In this document: positions 8,356-17,714 of the stretch, in pieces
Layout: the number at the start of each line of letters is the position of its first letter
How positions within the stretch are numbered: the stretch's first letter is position 1
Assembly (NCBI GenBank): GCA_963589005.1
Contig: CAVAJR010000009.1
Location: 6,646 to 70,645, forward strand
Reading direction: 5' to 3'
Length of the DNA: 64,000 nt
Source: RGIG5612 sp963589005
Lineage (GTDB): Bacteria; Bacillota; Clostridia; Lachnospirales; Lachnospiraceae
Program-made: the position numbers and the translations under genes
The notes under the pieces: generated by a model
What the model saw: the letters and a program-made list of their open reading frames with translations, nothing else
Databases searched by the model: none
Told to the model about the DNA's origin: nothing

Positions 8356-9477
8356 ATGGCTCAGCCTTATGTGCAATTCAATAATCTGACTGTTGGATAT
8401 AACAAGGTTCCTGTTGTATCTAACATGAATCTTGAGATAAATAAGGGCGAAATAGTTGCTTTGATCGGTCCGAATGGCGCCGGCAAATCAACTATTCTTA
8501 AGAGCATGTCAAGAACTCTTGATGTAATAAGCGGGCAGATATATATAAACGGCAGAAAATTAGGTGAATATTCGTATAAAGAACTGTCTAAGAAAATGGC
8601 AGTGATCCTTACTGATAAGATCAAGTCTGAATTGCTTACCTGCCGTGATATAGTATCAACCGGAAGGTATCCCTATACCGGACGGTTGGGGCTGCTCACA
8701 GCGGAAGATGAGAAAATCGTAACAGATGCTATGCAGTCGGTAAATGCATTGGAACTATCGGAATGTGATTTTAATGAAATAAGCGATGGGCAGAAGCAGC
8801 GTGTGCTGCTGGCAAGGGCGATTGCTCAGGAGCCTGAGATAATCCTTCTGGATGAGCCCACATCCTTTCTGGATATAAGATACAAGCTGGAGCTTTTGTC
8901 AATCCTTACACGAATGGCGCATGAGAAGAAGATTACAGTAGTTACGTCACTTCATGAGATAGATCTGGCGGAAAAGGCAGCAGATAAGATCGTTACGATA
9001 AAGGGACAGGAAGTATTTGCCTGCGGTACAGCTGAGCAGGTATTCCGGGAGGAGAATATAAGAAGCCTTTATGAAATCGATAAAGGATATTTTGACCCGT
9101 TAATGGGAAACATTGAGCTTCAGAAGCCCGCCGGAGATAAGCCAATAGCATTCGTAATATCCGGTCATGGAACGGGTATTCCTATATATAGAAAGCTTCA
9201 GAAAAAAAATATAGCATTTTCCACGGGAGTATTCTCCGAAGGAGATATAGACTACAGACTTGCAAGATTATATGCAGTTGAGACGATCACAACTGAGGAA
9301 TTGAAGGGCAAGGATTGCGCAGCTGTATGTAAACCGATCATGAAGTCTTGCGAATATATAATAGATGCAGGCGCTGATACCCTGCAGGCAGATATGTTAA
9401 GGCACATGGCAGCCGGAGAGGGAAGGACATTGATACCTGCTGAGAAGTTAGACAGCGTATTATCCGGGTTTGCGTAG
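8356..9477 (+). CDS. BtuD/FepC-type ABC ATPase with C-terminal extension
   Basis: 373 residues. Walker A GPNGAGKST lies near residue 39, the signature segment is EISDGQKQRVLLARAIA (the canonical LSGGQ here reads ISDGQ), and Walker B with catalytic Glu is IILLDEPTSFLD. The family length is about 250-260. The remaining ~115 residues (from GDKPIAFVISGHGTGIPIYRKL) form an extra domain containing cysteines in KDCAAVCKP and KSCEY. The extension could be regulatory, sensing nucleotide or corrinoid; this is inference. The gene follows its permease by 9 bp and is the last transport gene before cbiA. Confidence 0.9.
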   Translation: MAQPYVQFNNLTVGYNKVPVVSNMNLEINKGEIVALIGPNGAGKSTILKSMSRTLDVISGQIYINGRKLGEYSYKELSKKMAVILTDKIKSELLTCRDIVSTGRYPYTGRLGLLTAEDEKIVTDAMQSVNALELSECDFNEISDGQKQRVLLARAIAQEPEIILLDEPTSFLDIRYKLELLSILTRMAHEKKITVVTSLHEIDLAEKAADKIVTIKGQEVFACGTAEQVFREENIRSLYEIDKGYFDPLMGNIELQKPAGDKPIAFVISGHGTGIPIYRKLQKKNIAFSTGVFSEGDIDYRLARLYAVETITTEELKGKDCAAVCKPIMKSCEYIIDAGADTLQADMLRHMAAGEGRTLIPAEKLDSVLSGFA

Positions 9478-9592
9478 GGGCATATGAGAATTATGCGGAT
9501 ATCTGGAAACATGAAATCACAGCAAGGATGAGGAAATGGATCTGGAACAGTTTCAATCATTTTATACTGATGCATGAGATGGGGACAATAAA

Positions 9593-11074
9593 ATGACAGC
9601 AAATATCCCGAGAGTCCTTCTGGCAGGGACAAATAGTGGCTGCGGCAAGACTACAGTCACATGTGCATTGCTTAAGGCCCTGGTAAACAGAAAATTAAAT
9701 ACAGTATCATTCAAGTGCGGACCGGATTATATAGATCCTATGTTCCATAGCAGTATAACAGGCTCCGTATGCGGCAATCTGGATTCATTCTTCTTCGATA
9801 AAAATATGCTTAAATACCTTCTGGCTGAGGATTCCGAGGGAAGTGATATCAGTATCATAGAAGGTGTAATGGGATATTATGACGGATTGGAATTAAGATC
9901 CTTCAAGGCCAGCACCTATGAGATCGCAGTGTTAACTGATACGCCAGCCATTCTGGTCATTGGAGCCAGAGGGGCGTCGCTGTCTGTACTGGCAATTATA
10001 GAAGGCTTTCTTAATTTCAGTAAAAATGCAGACAGTAATATCCGTGGGGTAATATTAAATCAATGCACGCAGATGACATATAAGATTCTCGCAGATGAGA
10101 TAATAAGAAGATTCGGCGGCAGGATAAAACCGCTTGGGTTTATGCCTGTGATGCCGGACTGTTCATTAGAAAGCAGGCATCTGGGACTTATTACAGCAGC
10201 CGAGGTTACAGACCTTAATGAAAAACTCCAAAGGCTCGCTGAACAGGCAGAAAGATCAATAGATATTGATGGCATGATAGACATGGCAAGAAGTGCGAAA
10301 GATCTGGAGTTCGAAAATGCCTGCGAATCGGCAATAACCTTGGGGGAGGGAGTCGCAACAGTACATGAAATTGCAACAACTTCTAAGAAAGAAGTAACAG
10401 AACTGTCAGCTGCAGATGAGGCTGGAGAAACAGCAGCAGTACAGAAACAAAATGATAATATTCCCGGCGTAAGGGTTGCAATAGCACGAGACAGAGCATT
10501 CTGCTTTTATTATGAGGACAGCCTGAGACTTTTAGAGAGGATGGGTGCAGAACTTGTGCCATTCAGTCCGCTTGATGATGAGCATCTTCCGCCTGACATA
10601 CATGGGCTGTATCTGGGGGGAGGATATCCAGAGCTTTATGCAGAGAAGTTAAGCCAAAATAAGACAATGCTTGAGGATATCAGAGCTGCGCTTTATGATA
10701 AACTGCCATGTATTGCAGAATGCGGAGGCTTTATGTATCTGACTGAGAGAATAGCGGATCATCCCATGGTGGGATTTCTTAACGGCAGCTGCTATGATAC
10801 AGGCAAGTTAAGCCGATTCGGATATATTAATATTACAGCTGAACATGATGGTTTATTGTGTAAACGCGGGCAGAGCATTGCAGCGCATGAATTTCATCAC
10901 TGGGATTGTGATAATACAGGAGACTCTTTTAAGGCAGTTAAGTTATCGGGAAAGACATGGAATGCAATAGTAATGACCGACAGCCTATATGCCGGATATC
11001 CGCATTTTCACTTCTGTGCCAATCCGAAATTTGCACGGAATTTCTATAATGCCTGCAGCCATTACACAAAATAG
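9593..11074 (+). CDS. cbiA: Cobyrinate a,c-diamide synthase
   Basis: 493 residues. The N-terminal dethiobiotin-synthetase-like ATPase has a P-loop GTNSGCGKTTVT and FKCGPDYIDPMFH. The C-terminal glutamine amidotransferase domain has the nucleophile in CIAECGGFMYL and the His in AAHEFHHWD. The family amidates the a and c side chains of cobyrinic acid using glutamine and ATP. A low-complexity linker of about 50 residues joins the domains (around residues 235-290) and makes the protein slightly longer than usual. A 115-bp gap without obvious genes separates it from the transporter ATPase. Confidence 0.95.
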   Translation: MTANIPRVLLAGTNSGCGKTTVTCALLKALVNRKLNTVSFKCGPDYIDPMFHSSITGSVCGNLDSFFFDKNMLKYLLAEDSEGSDISIIEGVMGYYDGLELRSFKASTYEIAVLTDTPAILVIGARGASLSVLAIIEGFLNFSKNADSNIRGVILNQCTQMTYKILADEIIRRFGGRIKPLGFMPVMPDCSLESRHLGLITAAEVTDLNEKLQRLAEQAERSIDIDGMIDMARSAKDLEFENACESAITLGEGVATVHEIATTSKKEVTELSAADEAGETAAVQKQNDNIPGVRVAIARDRAFCFYYEDSLRLLERMGAELVPFSPLDDEHLPPDIHGLYLGGGYPELYAEKLSQNKTMLEDIRAALYDKLPCIAECGGFMYLTERIADHPMVGFLNGSCYDTGKLSRFGYINITAEHDGLLCKRGQSIAAHEFHHWDCDNTGDSFKAVKLSGKTWNAIVMTDSLYAGYPHFHFCANPKFARNFYNACSHYTK

Positions 11075-11148
11075 TAATAACATTTGCAGGAGTGGTGTAA
11101 GCACATAACAGCATTTTCACTAGTAACGGAAACCAAATTAGATTGATC

Positions 11149-11772
11149 ATGATAGAGAATATTAAACCAATGGACATAGAGAAGCGAAGCTTCGAGATAA
11201 TAACGCAGATTCTGGGAGACAGGCATCTGGATCCGGAAAATGAGCTTATAATTAAGCGCGCAATTCATACAACAGCAGATTTTGATTATGCAGACAATCT
11301 CGTTTTTTCAGAACACGCTGCAGCGAAGGGAATAGAAGCGCTGAAAAAAGGCTGTGATATCGTAACTGATACACAGATGGCAAAATCTGGTATTAACAAG
11401 ACCATATTAGGACGCCTGGGCGGCGAAGTGCACTGCTTCATGTCAGATGCTGATGTTGCAGAGCAAGCAAAGCAATTGGGAGTAACAAGAGCATATGTGT
11501 CTATGAAGAAGGCTGCAGAGCTTAACAGACCGTTGATATTTGCCATAGGAAATGCACCGACAGCCCTGATCGCCCTCAAGGAACTTATGGATGAAGGTAA
11601 GCTGCAGCCGGAGCTTATAATAGGCGTACCGGTAGGATTTGTTAATGTGGTGGAGAGCAAGGAGCTGATCATTGCATCAAATGCACCATATATCGTTGCC
11701 CGGGGCAGAAAAGGCGGCAGCAATGTTGCGGCAGCCATATGCAATGCAATGCTGTACCAGATAATGAGATAG
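11149..11772 (+). CDS. cbiC: Cobalt-precorrin-8 methylmutase
   Basis: ~207 residues. CbiC/CobH features include SFEIITQILGD near the N-terminus, the histidine motif IKRAIHTTADFDYADNLVFS and the GVPVGFVNVVESKE loop. It moves a methyl from C11 to C12 to form cobyrinic acid. The ATG at 11149 is favoured over a TTG 6 bp upstream, though neither has a strong ribosome site. The stop is 2 bp before the cbiD start. Confidence 0.95.
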   Translation: MIENIKPMDIEKRSFEIITQILGDRHLDPENELIIKRAIHTTADFDYADNLVFSEHAAAKGIEALKKGCDIVTDTQMAKSGINKTILGRLGGEVHCFMSDADVAEQAKQLGVTRAYVSMKKAAELNRPLIFAIGNAPTALIALKELMDEGKLQPELIIGVPVGFVNVVESKELIIASNAPYIVARGRKGGSNVAAAICNAMLYQIMR

Positions 11773-11774
11773 GG

Positions 11775-12905
11775 ATGGAAGATTTTATCGTAAAGGACGG
11801 GAAAAAGTTAAGATTGGGATATACCACCGGTTCATGCGCAGCAGCTGCTGCCAAGGCGGCCGCATGGATGCTGCTGACAGGAACGACCCTTGAACATATC
11901 AAAATCCATACACCGAAGGGAGTAGACCTTAAATTAGAAGTTTTGGATATCAAGAAGTCAGGCGATAAAGTAAGCTGTGCTGTCGAGAAGGACTCAGGAG
12001 ATGATCCCGATATAACCAGGGGAACATATATATATGCAGCTGTAAGTAGGAGTGATGAAGTCGGCATTATAATTGATGGCGGAGAAGGAATAGGCAGAGT
12101 CACCAAGAGAGGGCTGGATCAGCCGGTGGGCGCAGCTGCCATTAATTCTATTCCGAGACAGATGATAAGAGAAAACCTTGAAGAGGTAATGCAGACAACG
12201 GATTACCATAGAGGACTTAAGGTAATAATCTCAGCTCCGGAGGGAGAGAAACTGGCGCAGAAGACATTTAATCCGAGGCTGGGTATATTAGGAGGCATAT
12301 CAATACTGGGTACAACAGGAATAGTTGAACCTATGAGTGAGCAGGCATTAGTTGATACTATCGAGGTAGAATTAAAGCAGCGACGGGCCGAAGGAGCAGA
12401 ATATGTATTGCTGACTCCGGGTAATTACGGGGCCGATTATATCAGAGAACATATCCATATGGATCCGTCAACAGCGGTAATGACATCTAATTTTATAGGC
12501 GATTCATTGGAAATGTGCGTAAGGCTCGGGTACAAAGGTACGCTTCTGGTAGGTCATATAGGCAAATTAGTGAAGCTGGCAGGAGGCATGATGAATACCC
12601 ATTCCAAATACGGAGACTGCCGCATGGAGATAATGACAGCAATATCTGCAGCAAATGGCTTGCCAAACGTAAGAGCAGCGCAAATGCTGGACTGTGCCAC
12701 CTGTGATGACGCAATAAGAATATTAAAAGAAGAAAATCTGGATGAAATTGTACTTGATAAGCTGCAGGAAAGAATTGATTTTATATTAGATAATAAGGTA
12801 CATGGTGAGATACAGACAGGTGCAATATTATTCTCAAGGGAATATGGGTTCTTGTGCGAAACAAAGTCGGTGCAGGAATTGTTGAAGAATCTAAGGGATG
12901 GATAG
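11775..12905 (+). CDS. cbiD: Cobalt-precorrin-5B C1-methyltransferase
   Basis: 376 residues from the ATG at 11775 (MEDFIVKDG), preferred over a longer frame that would overlap cbiC. Diagnostic features are LRLGYTTGSCAAAAAKAA near the N-terminus, ILGTTGIVEPMSEQAL and the GNYGADYI segment. CbiD methylates C1 in the anaerobic pathway and is specific to the cobalt-early route. It confirms that this cluster is the oxygen-independent pathway. Confidence 0.95.
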   Translation: MEDFIVKDGKKLRLGYTTGSCAAAAAKAAAWMLLTGTTLEHIKIHTPKGVDLKLEVLDIKKSGDKVSCAVEKDSGDDPDITRGTYIYAAVSRSDEVGIIIDGGEGIGRVTKRGLDQPVGAAAINSIPRQMIRENLEEVMQTTDYHRGLKVIISAPEGEKLAQKTFNPRLGILGGISILGTTGIVEPMSEQALVDTIEVELKQRRAEGAEYVLLTPGNYGADYIREHIHMDPSTAVMTSNFIGDSLEMCVRLGYKGTLLVGHIGKLVKLAGGMMNTHSKYGDCRMEIMTAISAANGLPNVRAAQMLDCATCDDAIRILKEENLDEIVLDKLQERIDFILDNKVHGEIQTGAILFSREYGFLCETKSVQELLKNLRDG

Positions 12906-12910
12906 ATTGC

Positions 12911-12941
12911 CTTGTGCCGTGAACCTCGGCGTGCAGCCACT
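12911..12941 (+). repeat. Truncated family B repeat
   Basis: Only the left arm is present (CTTGTGCCGTGAACCTCGGC continuing to GTGCAGCCACT). It lies in the cbiD-cbiF gap and cannot fold into the full hairpin, so it is a remnant. Confidence 0.7.
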
Positions 12942-13003
12942 AATGCAATACAATCTAATACTTTAAATAGGGAAACACAATTTTAGAACGGAGGACATTA
13001 CTG

Positions 13004-13777
13004 ATGGTACACTTTGTTGGCGCAGGAAGCGGCGCAGTTGATCTTATAACTGTGAGAGGTGCAAGGCTGTTAGAAGCCGCAGATGTGATCATATATGCAG
13101 GTTCGTTAGTTAATCCTGAGCTTCTTAAGTATGCCGGTAAGGAATGCAGGATATATAACAGTGCCGAGATGACGCTGGAGCAGGTTATAGAAACTATAAG
13201 GGAAGCAGAAGAAAAAGGTCTTACAACAGTCAGACTTCATACAGGTGATTCGAGCATATACGGAGCGGTGCGTGAGCAGTTTGATGAACTGGACAAATTA
13301 GGAATAGAATATGATGTCTGCCCCGGGGTCAGCTCATTTTGCGGTGCTGCGGCAGCACTTAAGACAGAATATACGCTGCCGGATGTCAGCCAGACTGTTA
13401 TAATCACAAGAGCTGCCGGAAGAACGCCCGTTCCTGACAGAGAGTCAATTAAAAATCTGGCATCGCATCAGTCTACGATGATATTATTCTTAAGTACATC
13501 GCTTACCGACAGGCTGCAGTCAGATCTTACAGAGGGCGGATATCCGGAAGATACACCGGCAGCTGTTGTATATAAGGCAACATGGCCTGAACAGAAGATA
13601 TTCAGGTGTACGGTAGGCACGCTCCATGAGACTGTAACAGCCAATAAGCTTACCAAGACAGCACTCATAATTGTAGGGAATTGCATGGGAGATAAGTATT
13701 TAAGATCGCTTCTGTATCATCCGGAATTCACAACAGAATTCAGACAGGGACATAAGCCTGGCGGAGAGAACAGATGA
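13004..13777 (+). CDS. cbiF: Cobalt-precorrin-4 C11-methyltransferase
   Basis: 257 residues with ACGGAGGA upstream of the ATG at 13004. The SAM-methyltransferase signature is MVHFVGAGSGAVDLITVRGA, followed by IYAGSLVNPELL, the LHTGDSSIYGAVREQ motif and PGVSSFCGAAAAL, all typical of CbiF/CobM. It methylates C11 of cobalt-precorrin-4. The last four bases overlap the cbiG start (ATGA), a sign of coupled translation. Confidence 0.95.
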   Translation: MVHFVGAGSGAVDLITVRGARLLEAADVIIYAGSLVNPELLKYAGKECRIYNSAEMTLEQVIETIREAEEKGLTTVRLHTGDSSIYGAVREQFDELDKLGIEYDVCPGVSSFCGAAAALKTEYTLPDVSQTVIITRAAGRTPVPDRESIKNLASHQSTMILFLSTSLTDRLQSDLTEGGYPEDTPAAVVYKATWPEQKIFRCTVGTLHETVTANKLTKTALIIVGNCMGDKYLRSLLYHPEFTTEFRQGHKPGGENR

Positions 13778-14952
13778 GAGCAGCTATATTTGCTTACAGC
13801 AGGCAGGGATGCAAGACTGCACAAAAGGTTTTGGCATGCCTGAAAATGTTAGGCAGAGAATCAGGCAAGGATAAAATACAGGCAGATGAGAAGATTATAA
13901 TCTATACTCTCAGCAAGTTCGTAGATTCTGATATGAATGACATGCGATGTATAGATACATACAATGCTAAGAAGTACGCAGCAGCTGACCCGGAACGGAC
14001 ATGTAATAATAAAAACTTACATGAACCGGATAACAAACCTGTAGAAAGTTCAGAGGAAATCTATGGCAGATTATTTAACTCAAATGACGTACTTATATTC
14101 GTAGGGGCGTGCGGCATCGCAGTAAGAAAAATATCTCCATATATTAAGGACAAGCAGACAGATCCGGCAGTTATATGTATAGATGAATTGGGTAATTATG
14201 TTATCCCGATTCTGTCAGGTCACATAGGCGGGGCAAATGATGTGGCCAGGTACATTGCCGAACAGATGGGCAGCACGGCCGTAATTACAACGGCTACAGA
14301 TATTAATGGCAAGTTCTCGGTGGACAATTGGGCAGCCAGAAATGGATTTATAATTGATGACATTAAGATGGCCAAGGAGATTTCCTCTGCAATTCTTGAG
14401 CGTGACATATCACTTATAAGTGAATTTGAGATTACAGGAAGTATTCCTGCAGGAGTCAGCTTATCGAGATACTCTGGGGAGGCGGACAGCTCCTTAGGTG
14501 CCCTTGGAATATATATTGGCTGCAGTATAAGGAAACCATTTGCCAGAACATTAAGGCTGATACCTAAGGCAGTTCATCTGGGAATAGGCTGCAGAAGGGG
14601 AACAAGTGAAGACAGTATAAAGAAAGCGGTTGAACGTATACTGTCAGAGAATAATATAGACATAAGAGCAGTTAAATGCATATCATCAATTGATATTAAA
14701 TCAGATGAAAAGGGTCTGTTGGATTATGCTGCACATAATGATCTGCCGATATATTTTTATTCAGCCGGGGAACTTAATGATATTGATGGGGATTTTACTT
14801 CGTCAGAATTCGTTAAAGGCATAACAGGCGTAGATAATGTGTGCGAGAGGTCGGCAATGATGGGTGCAGAGCATTTGCTGATAAGAAAGAATGCTGTAAA
14901 TGGAATTACAATTGCAGCTGCGATAGAACAAGTGGAGGTTCATTTTGGGTAA
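13774..14952 (+). CDS. cbiG: Cobalt-precorrin-5A hydrolase
   Basis: 392 residues. CbiG hydrolyses the delta-lactone and releases acetaldehyde during anaerobic ring contraction. Recognisable parts are the central FVGACGIAVRKISPYIKDKQTDPAV, LSGHIGGANDVARYIAEQMG and TDINGKFSVDNWA, and the C-terminal CbiG_C domain with HLGIGCRRGTSEDSIKKAV. A lysine- and asparagine-rich insert of ~60 residues separates the first strand from the core. It overlaps cbiF by 4 bp and cbiH by 8 bp. Confidence 0.93.
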   Translation: MRAAIFAYSRQGCKTAQKVLACLKMLGRESGKDKIQADEKIIIYTLSKFVDSDMNDMRCIDTYNAKKYAAADPERTCNNKNLHEPDNKPVESSEEIYGRLFNSNDVLIFVGACGIAVRKISPYIKDKQTDPAVICIDELGNYVIPILSGHIGGANDVARYIAEQMGSTAVITTATDINGKFSVDNWAARNGFIIDDIKMAKEISSAILERDISLISEFEITGSIPAGVSLSRYSGEADSSLGALGIYIGCSIRKPFARTLRLIPKAVHLGIGCRRGTSEDSIKKAVERILSENNIDIRAVKCISSIDIKSDEKGLLDYAAHNDLPIYFYSAGELNDIDGDFTSSEFVKGITGVDNVCERSAMMGAEHLLIRKNAVNGITIAAAIEQVEVHFG

Positions 14953-15676
14953 ATTAGCGGTTATTGGAATAGGACCGGGACGATACGAGGACATGACTAT
15001 AAGAGCTGATGAGGCTCTTAAAAACTGTGATGTTATCATAGGATATAATGTATATGTGGATTTGGTTAAGAACAGATATCCTGATAAGGAATTTGTTACG
15101 ACACCGATGACACAGGAAACTAAGAGATGCCAGGCGGCAATTGATATGGCTCTTGATGGGAAAAATGTTGCCATGGTCTGCTCAGGTGACAGCGGAATAT
15201 ATGGGATGGCAGCTCTTGTATATGAACTAAGAGGAGAGGCCGCAGAACCGCAGATAGAAGTAATTCCGGGACTTACGGCTGCATGCAGCGGAGCAGCTGT
15301 ATTGGGTGCTCCGCTTACTCATGATTTTGCGGTAATAAGCTTAAGCGACAGGCTTACAAGCTGGGATAAAATTGAAGCCAGATTAAGAGCAGCTGCAGCA
15401 GCGGACTTGTCCATAGTGCTTTATAATCCGGTCAGCAAGGGCCGTCCGGATCATTTAAGAAGAGCCTGTGAGATCTTGCTTGAAATAATGCCGGAGAACA
15501 GGCCATGTGCCATCGCACAATATATAGGACGCGAGGGACAGAACAGACGCATGCTCACATTAGGACAGCTTAAGTATGCTGAGGCTGATATGTTCTGTAC
15601 AGTATTCATCGGAAATGAAATGACAAGAATGATATCAGGTAACATGGTTACCCCGAGAGGATATAAAAATGTATAA
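14945..15676 (+). CDS. cbiH: Cobalt-factor III C17-methyltransferase (ring contraction)
   Basis: 243 residues. The start is a TTG at 14945 preceded by TGGAGG at 7 bp, overlapping the end of cbiG. Motifs are KLAVIGIGPGRYEDMTIRA, MVCSGDSGIYGMA, PGLTAACSGAAVLGAPL and LYNPVSKGRPDHL, the CbiH/CobJ pattern. It methylates C17 and drives ring contraction. It overlaps the next gene by 8 bp, so cbiF to cbiB form a tightly coupled block. Confidence 0.95.
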   Translation: MGKLAVIGIGPGRYEDMTIRADEALKNCDVIIGYNVYVDLVKNRYPDKEFVTTPMTQETKRCQAAIDMALDGKNVAMVCSGDSGIYGMAALVYELRGEAAEPQIEVIPGLTAACSGAAVLGAPLTHDFAVISLSDRLTSWDKIEARLRAAAAADLSIVLYNPVSKGRPDHLRRACEILLEIMPENRPCAIAQYIGREGQNRRMLTLGQLKYAEADMFCTVFIGNEMTRMISGNMVTPRGYKNV

Positions 15677-17714
15677 TATCTGTGTTTTTGCCGGTACAAC
15701 CGAAGGCCGCAGGATAATAGAATTCTTAAGCCGTCAGAATGTCAAGGTTATGGCATGTGTTGCAACAGAATATGGCAGGGAGATGCTGACGCCTGCAGAT
15801 AATCTGGATATATCTGCCAGAAGACTTCCAATAGATGAGATAATCAAGCTGTTTGAGGAGGAAAAGTTTGATCTTGTAATTGATGCGACACATCCCTATG
15901 CACAGTCCATTACCGAAAGTATTGCATCAGCCTGCAGCAAATGCAGCATCAGATATATCAGATTGATAAGGGATGGTTCCAAAATCACTGACCAGGTGAG
16001 CAGCACTTTGACAGAAACGGACTCTGAAGATAAGACCGACATTGCAGAAAATGTAGTATATGTTTCGGATATTGATGAAGCTGTAAATATTCTTAATGAC
16101 TGTGATGGCAATATATTATTAACGACCGGAAGTAAGGACATAGGAAAGTTCTCTGTGATATCAGGATTTGCGGACAGGGTTTACGCAAGAGTTCTTCCTA
16201 TGGAAGATTCCATCAAGCTATGCAGGGACGCAGGGCTTAAGCCGTCACATATTTTGGCAATGCAAGGTCCGTTTTCAGAAGAAATGGACATGGCAATGCT
16301 CAGATTTGTATCTGCAGATTGGATGGTAACCAAGGACGGAGGCAGAGCCGGAGGATTTTATGAGAAGGTATCGGCAGCTGGCAAGGCAGATGTAAGGCTT
16401 CTTGTAATAGGAAGACCTGAGCAAAGGGCAGGAATCTCATATTATCAGACGATCAGGCTGCTGTCAGATGAGTACGGGTGCGAAGACAAAACAGATGTTA
16501 CGGTAATAGGAATAGGACCCGGAAGCAAACAGCTTATGACGGGAGAGGCACTGGCTGCAATACAAGGCTCAGACTGCGTAATAGGTGCAAAACGCATGCT
16601 CAAGGCTGTAAAAAGAACAGGCCAGGCTTCATATGAAGCAATAGCTTCCAAGGATATAGCAGACTTTATACACGAACATCATGAATATAGTAAGTATGCA
16701 GTTGTAATGTCCGGCGACGCAGGGTTTTTCAGCGGAACCAAAAAGCTTCTGCCGCTTCTTAAGGGTTGCCGGGTCAAGGTATTGCCCGGTATCAGCTCAC
16801 TTTCTTATATGTGCTCCAAGCTGAATTTATCATATGAGGATATGAAGCTTGTAAGCCTTCACGGAAGAAAGCGGGACATAGTATCGGATGTAAGCGGCAG
16901 CGAGAAGGTATTTGCCCTTACTGCAGGCAAGACAGGTGTAAGCGACATTTGCCGTTCATTAAAAGAAAACGGATATGCAGATGCGATTGTGCATGTGGGT
17001 GAGAGATTAAGCTATCCGGAGGAAAAGATCACAACAGGTACTGCGTCAGAATTAGCATGTAATGAATTTGATCCGCTGAGCGTGGTAGTTATAGAAAACA
17101 GACACCCTGATCAGATAATAACTCACGGGATTCCCGACGATGAATTTGTAAGAAGCGGCGAAGGCAGGCTGGTGGTACCTATGACCAAAAATGAAGTCAG
17201 ATCTGTAGCCTTGTCCAAGCTTCAGCTTACGAGCCGCGCAATATGCTGGGATATAGGTGCCGGAACCGGCTCTGTATCTATTGAGATGGCAATCCAGTCA
17301 TCGAAGGGTCATGTATATGCAATTGAGAAAAGGGCGGATGCAATATCACTTTTGAATAAAAATATACAGCATTTTCGGGTTCAGAACATAACTGTTATCG
17401 AGGGAAATGCCCCGGCAGACTGCGATGAACTTCCATCGCCTACACACGCCTTTATAGGCGGAAGCTCCGGCAATATGAAGGATATAATCAGGCTTTTGGT
17501 CAAGAAAAACCCTCATATAAGAATAGTTGCCACGGCAGTTACGCTGGAGTCTATAGCAGAACTTGAAGACTGCATGAATATGGAATGCTTTACAGACACA
17601 CAGGTTGTATCAATGAATATTTCAAGGGATAAGAAGGCTGGCAAATATCATCTTATGACAGCACAGAATCCGGTTTATATTTTTACGATGCAGGCAGGAG
17701 GAAATGAGAATTGA
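15669..17714 (+). CDS. cbiJET: Trifunctional CbiJ-CbiE-CbiT fusion
   Basis: 681 residues with three consecutive enzymes. Residues ~1-265 are a precorrin-6A reductase (CbiJ: VFAGTTEGRRIIEFL, DATHPYAQSI, KDGGRAGGFYEK). Residues ~275-480 are the C5-methyltransferase CbiE (VTVIGIGPGSKQLM, VMSGDAGFFSG, LPGISSLSYMCSKL). Residues ~485-681 are the C15-methyltransferase/decarboxylase CbiT, with SAM motif WDIGAGTGSVSIEMA and FIGGSSGNM. CbiE-CbiT fusions (CobL) are common; joining CbiJ as well is less usual. These three act in succession on cobalt-precorrin-6 to -8, so fusion may pass intermediates on directly. No frameshift is seen. Confidence 0.95.
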   Translation: MYNICVFAGTTEGRRIIEFLSRQNVKVMACVATEYGREMLTPADNLDISARRLPIDEIIKLFEEEKFDLVIDATHPYAQSITESIASACSKCSIRYIRLIRDGSKITDQVSSTLTETDSEDKTDIAENVVYVSDIDEAVNILNDCDGNILLTTGSKDIGKFSVISGFADRVYARVLPMEDSIKLCRDAGLKPSHILAMQGPFSEEMDMAMLRFVSADWMVTKDGGRAGGFYEKVSAAGKADVRLLVIGRPEQRAGISYYQTIRLLSDEYGCEDKTDVTVIGIGPGSKQLMTGEALAAIQGSDCVIGAKRMLKAVKRTGQASYEAIASKDIADFIHEHHEYSKYAVVMSGDAGFFSGTKKLLPLLKGCRVKVLPGISSLSYMCSKLNLSYEDMKLVSLHGRKRDIVSDVSGSEKVFALTAGKTGVSDICRSLKENGYADAIVHVGERLSYPEEKITTGTASELACNEFDPLSVVVIENRHPDQIITHGIPDDEFVRSGEGRLVVPMTKNEVRSVALSKLQLTSRAICWDIGAGTGSVSIEMAIQSSKGHVYAIEKRADAISLLNKNIQHFRVQNITVIEGNAPADCDELPSPTHAFIGGSSGNMKDIIRLLVKKNPHIRIVATAVTLESIAELEDCMNMECFTDTQVVSMNISRDKKAGKYHLMTAQNPVYIFTMQAGGNEN

